A DNA stretch of 13,170 bases, from NCBI GenBank assembly GCA_964601165.1, contig CAZRMK010000057.1, forward strand, positions 1 to 13,170, read 5' to 3'. Made by a program: the position numbers and the translations under genes. The stretch comes from Thiosulfativibrio sp964601165 (lineage in GTDB: Bacteria > Pseudomonadota > Gammaproteobacteria > Thiomicrospirales > Thiomicrospiraceae). Below are positions 1 through 6,480 of the stretch, piece after piece. Each line of letters begins with the position of its first letter. The stretch's first letter is position 1. Under the pieces are notes generated by a model. The model did not search any database. It was given only the letters and a program-made list of their open reading frames with translations, and was not told the origin of the DNA.

Positions 1-53
1 ATATCCGGACAGGTCACGTGTTAATTATTAGGACAGATAGTTTACTCGTAACA

Positions 54-342
54 AATAGATATTTTAGGTTTGACACACCTTATAATAAAAGTATATACTG
101 ATGGGTATCTACTGGATTTAAAAGGAAGAGGTTGATGGAAACAAAAATATTTATGTCAGGCAATAGCCAGGCAGTACGAATCCCTAAGCAATTTAGATTT
201 GATGCGACAACGGTTGATATTTTTAAACGCGGGGATGAATTAATCCTTAAACCAAAAGTAGATAACCTAGCGGTTGTTTTTGATTTATTAGCAGAAATGC
301 CCAATGATTTTATGGAAAATGGCAGAGAAATATCTTTACCGC
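54..342 (+). repeat. Tandem repeat copy 1: vapBC promoter plus antitoxin 5' part
   Basis: This 289-bp stretch is identical, base for base by eye, to 433-721 (offset 379). It contains a promoter, ribosome binding site and about the first 69 codons of the antitoxin gene. Identity starts abruptly at 54 and stops at 342, where c343 differs from a722. Perfect identity, including third codon positions and non-coding DNA, means a recent duplication or gene conversion. An assembly artefact is possible but less likely, because the downstream flanks differ. Confidence 0.97.
70..99 (+). promoter_or_regulatory. Sigma-70-type promoter of antitoxin copy 1
   Basis: A perfect -35 TTGACA (70-75) is followed after 18 bp by a -10 TATACT (94-99). 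The octamer GTATATAC (91-98) is self-complementary, and GTATCTAC follows six bases later. This symmetric pair over the -10 is a plausible operator for VapB/VapBC autorepression, which is typical of the family. The operator role is inferred from position and symmetry only. Confidence 0.7.
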
Positions 343-398
343 CAAAAGGAAAAAGGAAAGGGGACGTTACCCTTTTTCTTTTTAAAACAAAAATTTAG
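135..398 (+). CDS. Solo VapB/VagC-like antitoxin copy with aberrant C-terminus
   Basis: AbrB/MazE-fold antitoxin of the VapB (VagC/MvpA) family, which normally binds its own promoter and neutralises a PIN-domain toxin. The N-terminus METKIFMSGNSQAVRIPK is the family signature (a short strand, then the SQAVRIP turn). ATG135 is chosen over TTG132 because AGGAAGAGG (123-131) is too close to the TTG. About the first 69 residues match copy 2 exactly. The normal ending LPQEREIF is replaced by an 18-residue basic/hydrophobic tail (LPPKGKRKGDVTLF...) encoded by a terminator-like hairpin. No toxin gene follows. The DNA-binding half is intact. The toxin-binding region of VapB proteins usually lies in the C-terminal half, most of which is also retained, so some activity is possible. 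It could equally be a degenerating duplicate. Confidence 0.75.
   Translation: METKIFMSGNSQAVRIPKQFRFDATTVDIFKRGDELILKPKVDNLAVVFDLLAEMPNDFMENGREISLPPKGKRKGDVTLFLFKTKI
351..383 (+). terminator. Terminator-like hairpin inside the frame of antitoxin copy 1
   Basis: The stem AAAGGG (357-362) pairs with CCCTTT (370-375) around the loop GACGTTA, followed by a T-rich run (373-383). It resembles the hairpin after the toxin gene (1161-1183), sharing the core GACGTTACCCTTTTT. It lies before the TAG (396-398) of the first antitoxin frame, so a transcript ending here would have no stop codon. Confidence 0.55.
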
Positions 399-432
399 AC
401 ATATTTGGATAATACATAAAAATTAAGTAATC

Positions 433-721
433 AATAGATATTTTAGGTTTGACACACCTTATAATAAAAGTATATACTGATGGGTATCTACTGGATTTAA
501 AAGGAAGAGGTTGATGGAAACAAAAATATTTATGTCAGGCAATAGCCAGGCAGTACGAATCCCTAAGCAATTTAGATTTGATGCGACAACGGTTGATATT
601 TTTAAACGCGGGGATGAATTAATCCTTAAACCAAAAGTAGATAACCTAGCGGTTGTTTTTGATTTATTAGCAGAAATGCCCAATGATTTTATGGAAAATG
701 GCAGAGAAATATCTTTACCGC
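433..721 (+). repeat. Tandem repeat copy 2: vapBC promoter plus antitoxin 5' part
   Basis: Second copy of the 289-bp unit, identical to 54-342. This copy continues into the normal antitoxin C-terminus and directly into the toxin gene at 742, so it represents the complete, presumably ancestral, arrangement. The two copies are separated by 90 bp (343-432) holding a terminator-like hairpin and the tail of the first antitoxin frame. Confidence 0.97.
449..478 (+). promoter_or_regulatory. Sigma-70-type promoter of the vapBC pair
   Basis: Identical to the copy 1 promoter: -35 TTGACA (449-454), 18-bp spacer, -10 TATACT (473-478), with the symmetric GTATATAC / GTATCTAC pair as candidate operator. Because the operator is duplicated 379 bp upstream, a VapBC complex could in principle bind both sites. 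Confidence 0.7.
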
Positions 722-741
722 AAGAAAGAGAAATTTTTTAA
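514..741 (+). CDS. vapB: VapB/VagC-family antitoxin
   Basis: 75-residue antitoxin of a type II toxin-antitoxin pair. It should neutralise the PIN-domain ribonuclease encoded next door and autorepress the operon. The N-terminal METKIFMSGNSQAVRIPK segment is the AbrB-like DNA-binding signature shared with VagC and MvpA. The C-terminal part (about 45-75) is acidic/aliphatic, as expected of the toxin-wrapping tail. ATG514 is chosen over TTG511 from spacing to AGGAAGAGG (502-510). The stop TAA (739-741) directly abuts the toxin ATG (742), giving translational coupling. The length fits the family (about 75-80 aa). The first ~69 codons are duplicated exactly upstream. Confidence 0.93.
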   Translation: METKIFMSGNSQAVRIPKQFRFDATTVDIFKRGDELILKPKVDNLAVVFDLLAEMPNDFMENGREISLPQEREIF

Positions 742-1137
742 ATGTACATGTTAGATGCCAATATTTGCATTTATATCATTAAAAAGCAACCAAAATCGGT
801 ACTAGAAAAGTTTACACAAATCTCCATTGGTTCGGCGATAATGTCTATGGTTACCTCTGCAGAACTAGAATATGGAGCATTAAAAAGTAATAACTCAACT
901 AAAGCACTAACCATTTTAGAAGAACTAAAGCACTATATTCCTGTTTTATCTATGGATGAAAAAGTTGCAAAACACTATGCCAATATAAGGGCAGACTTAG
1001 CAAAAAAAGGCACGCCTATTGGTAATAATGATTTATGGATTGCAGCCCACGCTAGATCACTGGACATTACCTTGGTAAGCAACAATATTAAAGAGTTTGA
1101 ACGAGTTATAAGTTTACAAACTGAAAACTGGGTTTAG
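742..1137 (+). CDS. vapC: VapC/MvpT-family PIN-domain toxin ribonuclease
   Basis: 131-residue PIN-domain endoribonuclease toxin; relatives cut initiator tRNA-fMet or rRNA loops and arrest growth. The start MYMLDANICIYIIKKQP is characteristic of the VagD/MvpT branch. Acidic metal-binding residues are visible in order: D5 (LDANI), E41 (SAELEYGA) and D97 (GNNDLWIAAHA), with the closing LVSNNIKEFERV motif. All catalytic positions appear intact, so the toxin should be active. It starts immediately after the antitoxin stop. ATG748 is an alternative start two codons in. The target RNA cannot be told from sequence. No toxin follows antitoxin copy 1. Confidence 0.93.
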   Translation: MYMLDANICIYIIKKQPKSVLEKFTQISIGSAIMSMVTSAELEYGALKSNNSTKALTILEELKHYIPVLSMDEKVAKHYANIRADLAKKGTPIGNNDLWIAAHARSLDITLVSNNIKEFERVISLQTENWV

Positions 1138-1160
1138 TTCCATATTCTTAGGAAAAGGTG

Positions 1161-1183
1161 AAAAGGTGACGTTACCCTTTTTT
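1161..1183 (+). terminator. Likely intrinsic terminator of vapBC
   Basis: AAAAGGT (1161-1167) pairs with ACCCTTTT, one C bulged, around a GACGTT-type loop, followed by a six-T run. It lies 24 bases after the toxin stop. The core is shared with the hairpin at 351-383. Confidence 0.6.
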
Positions 1184-1231
1184 ATAGCAAACACAAAAGA
1201 TATGAATCTTTCAGTTGTGTAAAATAGCCAG

Positions 1232-3469
1232 ATGTTTATTCAAGTTGCCGTTCCAGGTCCATTTTTAACTCCTTTAAGTTATCAGCTACAGGTTCAAGAT
1301 TTGTTTGTGGATTTATCTACCAAACTACCTGTGGTTGGTGGGCGGGTGTGGGTGCCTTTTCGTAATAAAGAGCTAGTTGGTATTGTTATGGCTTTGGAAG
1401 AGAGTGTTGCTTGTGATGTTACAAAGATTAAACCGATTAAGTCTGTTATTGATGAGGAGGCGATTTTTTCGGAGTCTGAAATGGCATTGTTGCGTTGGGT
1501 AAGTTTTTATTATCATGAGCCAATTGGTAATGTGATGCAAACTGCTTTACCAAAACGCTTGCGTCAAGGTGAATCTGTAGCGGTTTCTGGTATTCCTGCT
1601 TGGTGTTTAACGCCACAGGGCAGGCAAGAAAAGGGGGGTGTTTCTAGTAGAGCTAAAAAGCAAATTGCTATTTTGGAGATGTTGGCACTCAGTACGGAAT
1701 CAAAAACTATTGCCGATTTTAATTCTTCGTTAACCCATTGGCGGGCGCCATTGCAACGCTTAATAGAGCAAGAATGGGTTGAAGAGGTGGAGCGATCTTG
1801 CCTGTCTAAAAGAATAACCTGTCCCGAACCTAAGCATGAGTTAAATCAACAACAACAAAAAGCGGTTGATTCCGTTATAAGCAGTAGAGGCTTTCAAGCT
1901 TTTTTATTAGAAGGAATTACTGGAAGCGGTAAAACAGAAGTTTATTTAGGCATGATAGAAACGGTGCTTTCACAGGGTAAGCAGGTGTTGGTTCTAGTAC
2001 CAGAAATAGGTTTAACTCCGCAAATCTTGCAACGCTTTGAAGCTTATTTGCAACAGCCTGTTGCGATGATTCATTCTGGTTTAAATGATAAAGAACGTCA
2101 TTGTGCTTGGTCATTAATTAAAACTAATCAAGTTGCGGTTTTATTGGGAACGCGTTCTGCTATTTTCACGCCTTTTGCTAATTTAGGGCTGTGTATTATG
2201 GATGAAGAGCATGATCTCTCTTTCAAACAACAAGATGGGTTTCGTTATTCTGCCAGAGATTGTTTAATTCGTCGTGCCCATCTTGAAAATATTCCTGTGG
2301 TATTAGGTACAGCAACGCCTTCTTTTGAAACTCTGCATAATGTGACGTTAAAGCGTTATCAGCATTTAAAGCTAACCATAAGGGCGGGTGGGGCAAGTTT
2401 ACCGACTATTCAATTATTAGATATTCGTGGTGAAAAAATGCCCGAAGGAATATCTAATAACCTCAAAATTCAAATGACAAACCATCTTGAAGCTGGTAAT
2501 CAGGTGTTGTTATTTTTAAATCGTCGTGGATTTGCTCCCGTGTTGATGTGTCATGAGTGTGGCTGGCAGGCAGTTTGTCCAAGTTGTGATGCAAATATGA
2601 CTTTGCACCAAAAATTTAATGAGTTGCGTTGTCATCATTGTGGCTACCAGCATATCACGCCTAATGATTGTCCTGATTGTAGTTCTGCAGAGTTTATTAG
2701 AGTTGGTCAGGGTACGGAACGTTTGGAGAGTGTGGTGCAGGATTGGTTTCCAGAAGAGACTATTTTGCGAATAGACCGAGATACTACGCGGTTAAAAGGA
2801 CAAATAAATGAACTTACTTTACAAGCTAAAGAAGGTAAGGCAAGTATTTTGATTGGTACACAAATGCTTGCTAAAGGGCATCATTTTCCTCATGTTACTT
2901 TGGTGGGCTTGTTGGATATAGATCAAGGTTTGTTTGGGGCAGACTTTCGTTCCGCAGAGCGAATGGCACAATTAATTGTGCAAGTGTCAGGTCGTTCGGG
3001 CAGGGCAAAAAAGCAAGGTACAGTTTTAATCCAAACTCATCAGCCTGAACACCCGTTACTAAAAATGCTGATAATAGAAGGTTATGAATCTTTTGCGCGG
3101 TTAGCATTGCAAAAGCGTCAACTTGCTGACTTACCACCATATTATTATCAAATACTTATTCGAGCTGAAGCCAATGATCTTAATGCTGGTTGGGAGTTTT
3201 TGAGTGAGATAAAACAGCATCTTAATTTTGTTAAGGCAGAAATTTTGTCTGTGAAAAGTTTGTCTGAGATAGAGCTTTTGGTATTAGGACCGGTATCTGC
3301 TCCCATGCCCAAAAGACAGGGTCGATTTCGTTATCAGTTGCTATTACAGTCTAATCAGAGAGGACAGCTTCATCAATGGTTAGGCTTAATTGAATCGAAC
3401 CTTTACGCCTCTAGGATAGGGAGAAAGGTGCGATGGAGCATTGATGTTGATCCTCAAGAAATGAATTGA
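1232..3469 (+). CDS. priA: Primosomal helicase PriA
   Basis: PriA is the 3'-to-5' superfamily 2 helicase that recognises stalled or abandoned replication forks and reloads DnaB through PriB/DnaT. The 745-residue length is close to the enterobacterial protein. The N-terminal 3'-DNA-binding and winged-helix region covers about residues 1-195. Helicase motifs follow: Walker A GITGSGKT (228-235), DEEH box (324-327), and GTATPSFET near 359. The zinc region has all eight cysteines (C440, C443, C449, C452, C467, C470, C480, C483). Motifs V/VI include IGTQMLAKGHHFPHVTLVG and QVSGRSGRA (near 584-592). No clear Shine-Dalgarno precedes ATG1232; a TAAAAT at 1220-1225 would place the transcript start almost at the ATG, so a very short or absent leader is possible. 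The 3' end overlaps the opposing antiporter operon by 16 bp. Confidence 0.97.
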   Translation: MFIQVAVPGPFLTPLSYQLQVQDLFVDLSTKLPVVGGRVWVPFRNKELVGIVMALEESVACDVTKIKPIKSVIDEEAIFSESEMALLRWVSFYYHEPIGNVMQTALPKRLRQGESVAVSGIPAWCLTPQGRQEKGGVSSRAKKQIAILEMLALSTESKTIADFNSSLTHWRAPLQRLIEQEWVEEVERSCLSKRITCPEPKHELNQQQQKAVDSVISSRGFQAFLLEGITGSGKTEVYLGMIETVLSQGKQVLVLVPEIGLTPQILQRFEAYLQQPVAMIHSGLNDKERHCAWSLIKTNQVAVLLGTRSAIFTPFANLGLCIMDEEHDLSFKQQDGFRYSARDCLIRRAHLENIPVVLGTATPSFETLHNVTLKRYQHLKLTIRAGGASLPTIQLLDIRGEKMPEGISNNLKIQMTNHLEAGNQVLLFLNRRGFAPVLMCHECGWQAVCPSCDANMTLHQKFNELRCHHCGYQHITPNDCPDCSSAEFIRVGQGTERLESVVQDWFPEETILRIDRDTTRLKGQINELTLQAKEGKASILIGTQMLAKGHHFPHVTLVGLLDIDQGLFGADFRSAERMAQLIVQVSGRSGRAKKQGTVLIQTHQPEHPLLKMLIIEGYESFARLALQKRQLADLPPYYYQILIRAEANDLNAGWEFLSEIKQHLNFVKAEILSVKSLSEIELLVLGPVSAPMPKRQGRFRYQLLLQSNQRGQLHQWLGLIESNLYASRIGRKVRWSIDVDPQEMN

Positions 3470-4800
3470 TTTAGTAGCATAATAATAATGATAGTGGCAA
3501 ATAGCAATATAAGTATAGAAATAATAGCTGGCCAAGTTTGTAAAGTTTTTTGGTAGCTTTGGGTGTAATTTTGCCAAGAATCTCCTACAGAAACAATCCG
3601 TTCTACTTTGTTATCGATCCAAGTATTTAGACTGTCTCTAAGATTAGAGCTGGTATTTCCTAACCAAGCAAAAGCATTATTTGGCCAAGTAACTACGCGA
3701 CTAGGGTGAGTATCATTATAAACAGTCTCGTTATAAGATTGCAGATTGCGGGTAATGAATAATAAAGCTGTTGTCGCTAATCCTATACTAGCAAGGACAT
3801 AGTATATTGCATTGTCGTAAATATCCCAGATTCTGGCATCTACCAACCCTATACCCATCGAGATGATGATGAAACTATTTGCTAATAGTAAACTATGAAA
3901 AAACAATAGTTTAATTGGTGTTTGTTGACGTTTTTCAATGACCATCATAATAACCGCATAAACGAGGGTTGCTAAACCAATTGCTACTAAAGTAAAGCCA
4001 AATATTGGGGAAGAAATTTCTCCTAAAGGTAGCCAGCGTAGCATCGCAAGCATGCCTATGAAGACAGGAATACCAAAAAATAATAGTCCCATTCTGAACG
4101 AAACTTGACGAAACGCTCTTGTTAACCAAAAATGCATAGGGAAAACTCCAGCCTTAATGGTAAAGCTAATAATAACCAGAGCTAGGTAAAGAGTCGAGTA
4201 ATCTGACTGTACAATTGTTTGGTGCACCTCTGAAAAATTCATGCTGTCCGCGCTTAAGGCAGCAATTAACATCACTTCAAACAAGATTAAGTCTGCGACG
4301 ATCATCATCGCAAGATATACTCGCCCAGCATTTTGAGTTATGTTACGAGTTTTTTTATCTGATTTTGCCATCAGCATGGCATAAAAACCATAGCCCATTA
4401 GGGTGGAAAATAGGAAGAAGCTGATAAGATCAGTGGCTAAAATAGCTCCCAAACTTCCAGCCATAGTTAGTAAGAAAAAGCTACTGAAAAAAGAGTCTTG
4501 GAGAGGTTTTGATTGGTTTTTAAATAATAGAAAGCCAGCTGTTGCCCACATGATTATGGCACTAGCTAAAATTAAACGTGTTTCATTACTAAGCTCTAAC
4601 CCTAGCCCTAATAATATCCAAGGAACTTCTGTCGATAAAGTTGCAGGCATTACCACTACAATACTGGCAGGAATTAGCGCGATATAGTAGAACCAAGCAA
4701 GATTTTTTCTTATAAATGGCAACATTAATAATAATGGTAGCACGGGTACAGACAGTAACAATAGGCTACTGAGGAATTCATAGGTAAAAGGATTGTTCAT
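3454..4800 (-). CDS. Third antiporter-like (NuoL/M/N-fold) subunit, degenerate
   Basis: 448-residue polytopic membrane protein and last gene of the Mrp-like operon. Its ATG overlaps the preceding stop by 4 nt (ATGA). It belongs to the proton-conducting transporter family: TIKAGVFPMHFWL (214-226) matches LLKTAIFPMHFWL of the MrpD at 6481-7926. Aligned by eye to that protein, key pump residues are lost. TM5 Glu137 becomes T133, TM8 Lys247 becomes F247, TM10 Lys335 becomes about A342, and the TM12 Lys segment is absent. Only TM7 Lys (K216) remains. After about residue 350 the usual last helices are replaced by a hydrophilic stretch of about 70 residues (355-423) and one terminal helix (about 424-445). 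It probably plays a structural or coupling role rather than being a full pump; this is inference. The tail overlaps priA by 16 bp. Confidence 0.8.
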   Translation of the reverse strand: MNNPFTYEFLSSLLLLSVPVLPLLLMLPFIRKNLAWFYYIALIPASIVVVMPATLSTEVPWILLGLGLELSNETRLILASAIIMWATAGFLLFKNQSKPLQDSFFSSFFLLTMAGSLGAILATDLISFFLFSTLMGYGFYAMLMAKSDKKTRNITQNAGRVYLAMMIVADLILFEVMLIAALSADSMNFSEVHQTIVQSDYSTLYLALVIISFTIKAGVFPMHFWLTRAFRQVSFRMGLLFFGIPVFIGMLAMLRWLPLGEISSPIFGFTLVAIGLATLVYAVIMMVIEKRQQTPIKLLFFHSLLLANSFIIISMGIGLVDARIWDIYDNAIYYVLASIGLATTALLFITRNLQSYNETVYNDTHPSRVVTWPNNAFAWLGNTSSNLRDSLNTWIDNKVERIVSVGDSWQNYTQSYQKTLQTWPAIISILILLFATIIIIMLLNQFIS

Positions 4801-6293
4801 AATATATACTCCTTTGCAACTAGCACTCTAACCCATTCCACGTGACTGAAGCCAATGAGAGCGAAAATACCTAGCAGCAATGCTAGAGTAGCCGTAATAA
4901 CCGGAGGTAATAATAAGGCTAAAGCAGTTTCTCTTTGACCAAATTTACGTTCGGCAGGCCATTCTCCACTTGGTTCTTTAAACCAAGCGGCATATAAAAT
5001 AGGTAAAAAATACATGGCATTGAGCAAAGAACTACCAGCCAATACAAAAACTACCCAAGCTTGACCTGTTTCTAACGCCCCAAGACCTATATACCATTTG
5101 CTGATAAATCCAGCTAAGGGGGGCGCGCCAATCATGCCAAAGGCACCGATAGTAAAGGCGGCCATAGTCCATGGCATTCGCCGTCCTACACCGTTCATTT
5201 CACTTATTTTGTGAATTCCTAATGTTTCAGCTAAATTACCCGCACAGAAAAATAGCGTGATTTTCATGACCCCTTGGTTGACAAGGTGAATTATGCCGCC
5301 AATTGAGGCAAGGGGGCCAACAATGGCAACCCCAAGAATAATGTAGGACACTTGACTTATGGTGGAAAAAGCTAGGCGACGTTTTAAATCATCTTGATAC
5401 ATCGCTCGTAGGGAAGCATAAATAACGGTTATCGCGGCTATTATGGCAAGGGGGAGCGTTAATCCCAAGCTGGCACTGAATTCTATTCCAAATACATCAT
5501 AGAGTACCCTGATAATCCCAAAAGCTCCTGCTTTTACGACGGCTACCGCATGCAATAAAGAGCTAACGGGTGCGGGGGCAACCATGGATTCGGGTAGCCA
5601 GCCATGTAGTGGAACAATAGCGGCTTTGACCCCTAAGCCAATCATTAAGAGTATAAATATAATGGTAAATGCTGTGTGGTAGGAACTATCAAATTCTGAT
5701 AAGAAGCCGCCTGGAGTAAATTCAAGTGTGCCTGTAATGGTATAAAGCCAAATCATACCTACTAACATTAAAGCACCACCCGTTAGGGTATATCTAAGAT
5801 AAGTACGAGCAGCTTTGCGAGAAGCTTCTGTGCCACGATGTACAATTAATGGGTAGGTTGCTAGGGTTAATAGCTCATAAAATATCAAGAAGGTTAGAAG
5901 GTTTCCTGATAGCGCCACGCCGATGGCGGCGGTGACACAGAGGCTGAAAAAGCCAAAAAACCTACTTCTATGAGGCGAACCCTCTAAGTAGCCAATAGCA
6001 TATACGGTAGTGACTAGCCACAGTCCTGCAGAAAGGGCAACAAATAACATAGATAAAGAGTCAGCTCTAAGAACTAAATCTATACCAGGCAATAATGGAA
6101 TGCTGGTTTCAAAGTAATAACCATGATGAACGCCCCATAGCATAATCAGAACCAAGCCGACTTTAAGTGAGGCAGCAAAGAGATTCAGAAAGCTACGTAG
6201 CTTGCCTTTGCTTTCTGGTAGGGTAAAGATAATTAACGCTACTATTAATGAAATTAGTACAATTAATAATGGTAAAAAATCATTCCAGATCAT
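4797..6293 (-). CDS. Second MrpD/NuoL-like antiporter subunit
   Basis: 498-residue inner-membrane protein of the complex I NuoL/M/N and MrpA/D antiporter family, expected to move protons or Na+. By eye it has about 14 membrane spans. The pump residues are complete: TM5 Glu E140 (LIFYELLTLATYP), TM7 Lys K223 (GVKAAIVPLHGWLPES), TM8 Lys K254 in APAPVSSLLHAVAVVKAG, TM10 Lys K344, and TM12 Lys K399 (PPLAGFISKW). It may replace the N-terminal NuoL-like half of MrpA, which is missing as a full-length gene. ATG6293 has no clear Shine-Dalgarno. It is separated from the upstream mrpD by 187 bp carrying a palindromic element, unlike the tight spacing elsewhere. The 3' end overlaps the next gene by 4 nt. 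Confidence 0.88.
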   Translation of the reverse strand: MIWNDFLPLLIVLISLIVALIIFTLPESKGKLRSFLNLFAASLKVGLVLIMLWGVHHGYYFETSIPLLPGIDLVLRADSLSMLFVALSAGLWLVTTVYAIGYLEGSPHRSRFFGFFSLCVTAAIGVALSGNLLTFLIFYELLTLATYPLIVHRGTEASRKAARTYLRYTLTGGALMLVGMIWLYTITGTLEFTPGGFLSEFDSSYHTAFTIIFILLMIGLGVKAAIVPLHGWLPESMVAPAPVSSLLHAVAVVKAGAFGIIRVLYDVFGIEFSASLGLTLPLAIIAAITVIYASLRAMYQDDLKRRLAFSTISQVSYIILGVAIVGPLASIGGIIHLVNQGVMKITLFFCAGNLAETLGIHKISEMNGVGRRMPWTMAAFTIGAFGMIGAPPLAGFISKWYIGLGALETGQAWVVFVLAGSSLLNAMYFLPILYAAWFKEPSGEWPAERKFGQRETALALLLPPVITATLALLLGIFALIGFSHVEWVRVLVAKEYIL

Positions 6294-6317
6294 GCGGTTT
6301 GTATTCCAGTCATTTAA

Positions 6318-6478
6318 CCTGAATCCGTGACATTAATGCGGATAACAGGGCACAAGTTATTGGTTTAGCACGGGATTTAAAAAATCTTAGCTTCACCATT
6401 AGGTTAAGCGGGTATTCTTTAAACCGGTGATGAATCAATAACTTGCGTCCTGTGCCGTAGTAATGTTACGGATTCAGG
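6318..6478. mobile_element. MITE-like palindromic element inside the mrp operon
   Basis: 161-bp element bounded by inverted ends CCTGAATCCGT(G/A)ACATTA. The left arm (6318 to about 6366) and right arm (about 6432-6478) are imperfect inverted repeats of about 48 bp, also sharing CAAGTTATTG. A smaller TCACC/GGTGA pair lies within the centre. There is no coding frame, and no target-site duplication was recognised. It ends two bases from the stop of mrpD and fills most of the 187-bp gap before the next operon gene. Size and structure suit a non-autonomous insertion. As RNA it would form a long hairpin that could affect processing or polarity within the operon. Confidence 0.75.
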
Positions 6479-6480
6479 GT

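Noticed and set aside
80..683. Two identical 74-residue minus-strand frames (80-304 and 459-683)
   Set aside because: They are antisense shadows of the duplicated antitoxin gene, identical only because the DNA is; no ribosome binding site or family features.
4215..4687. Plus-strand frames of 69 and 94 residues inside the third antiporter gene
   Set aside because: Antisense shadows of a clear membrane-protein gene, with no recognisable features.
4797..6293. NuoL-like gene as DabB of a bicarbonate-uptake (DAB) system
   Set aside because: No DabA-like partner is adjacent and all neighbours are Mrp subunits in overlapping reading frames.
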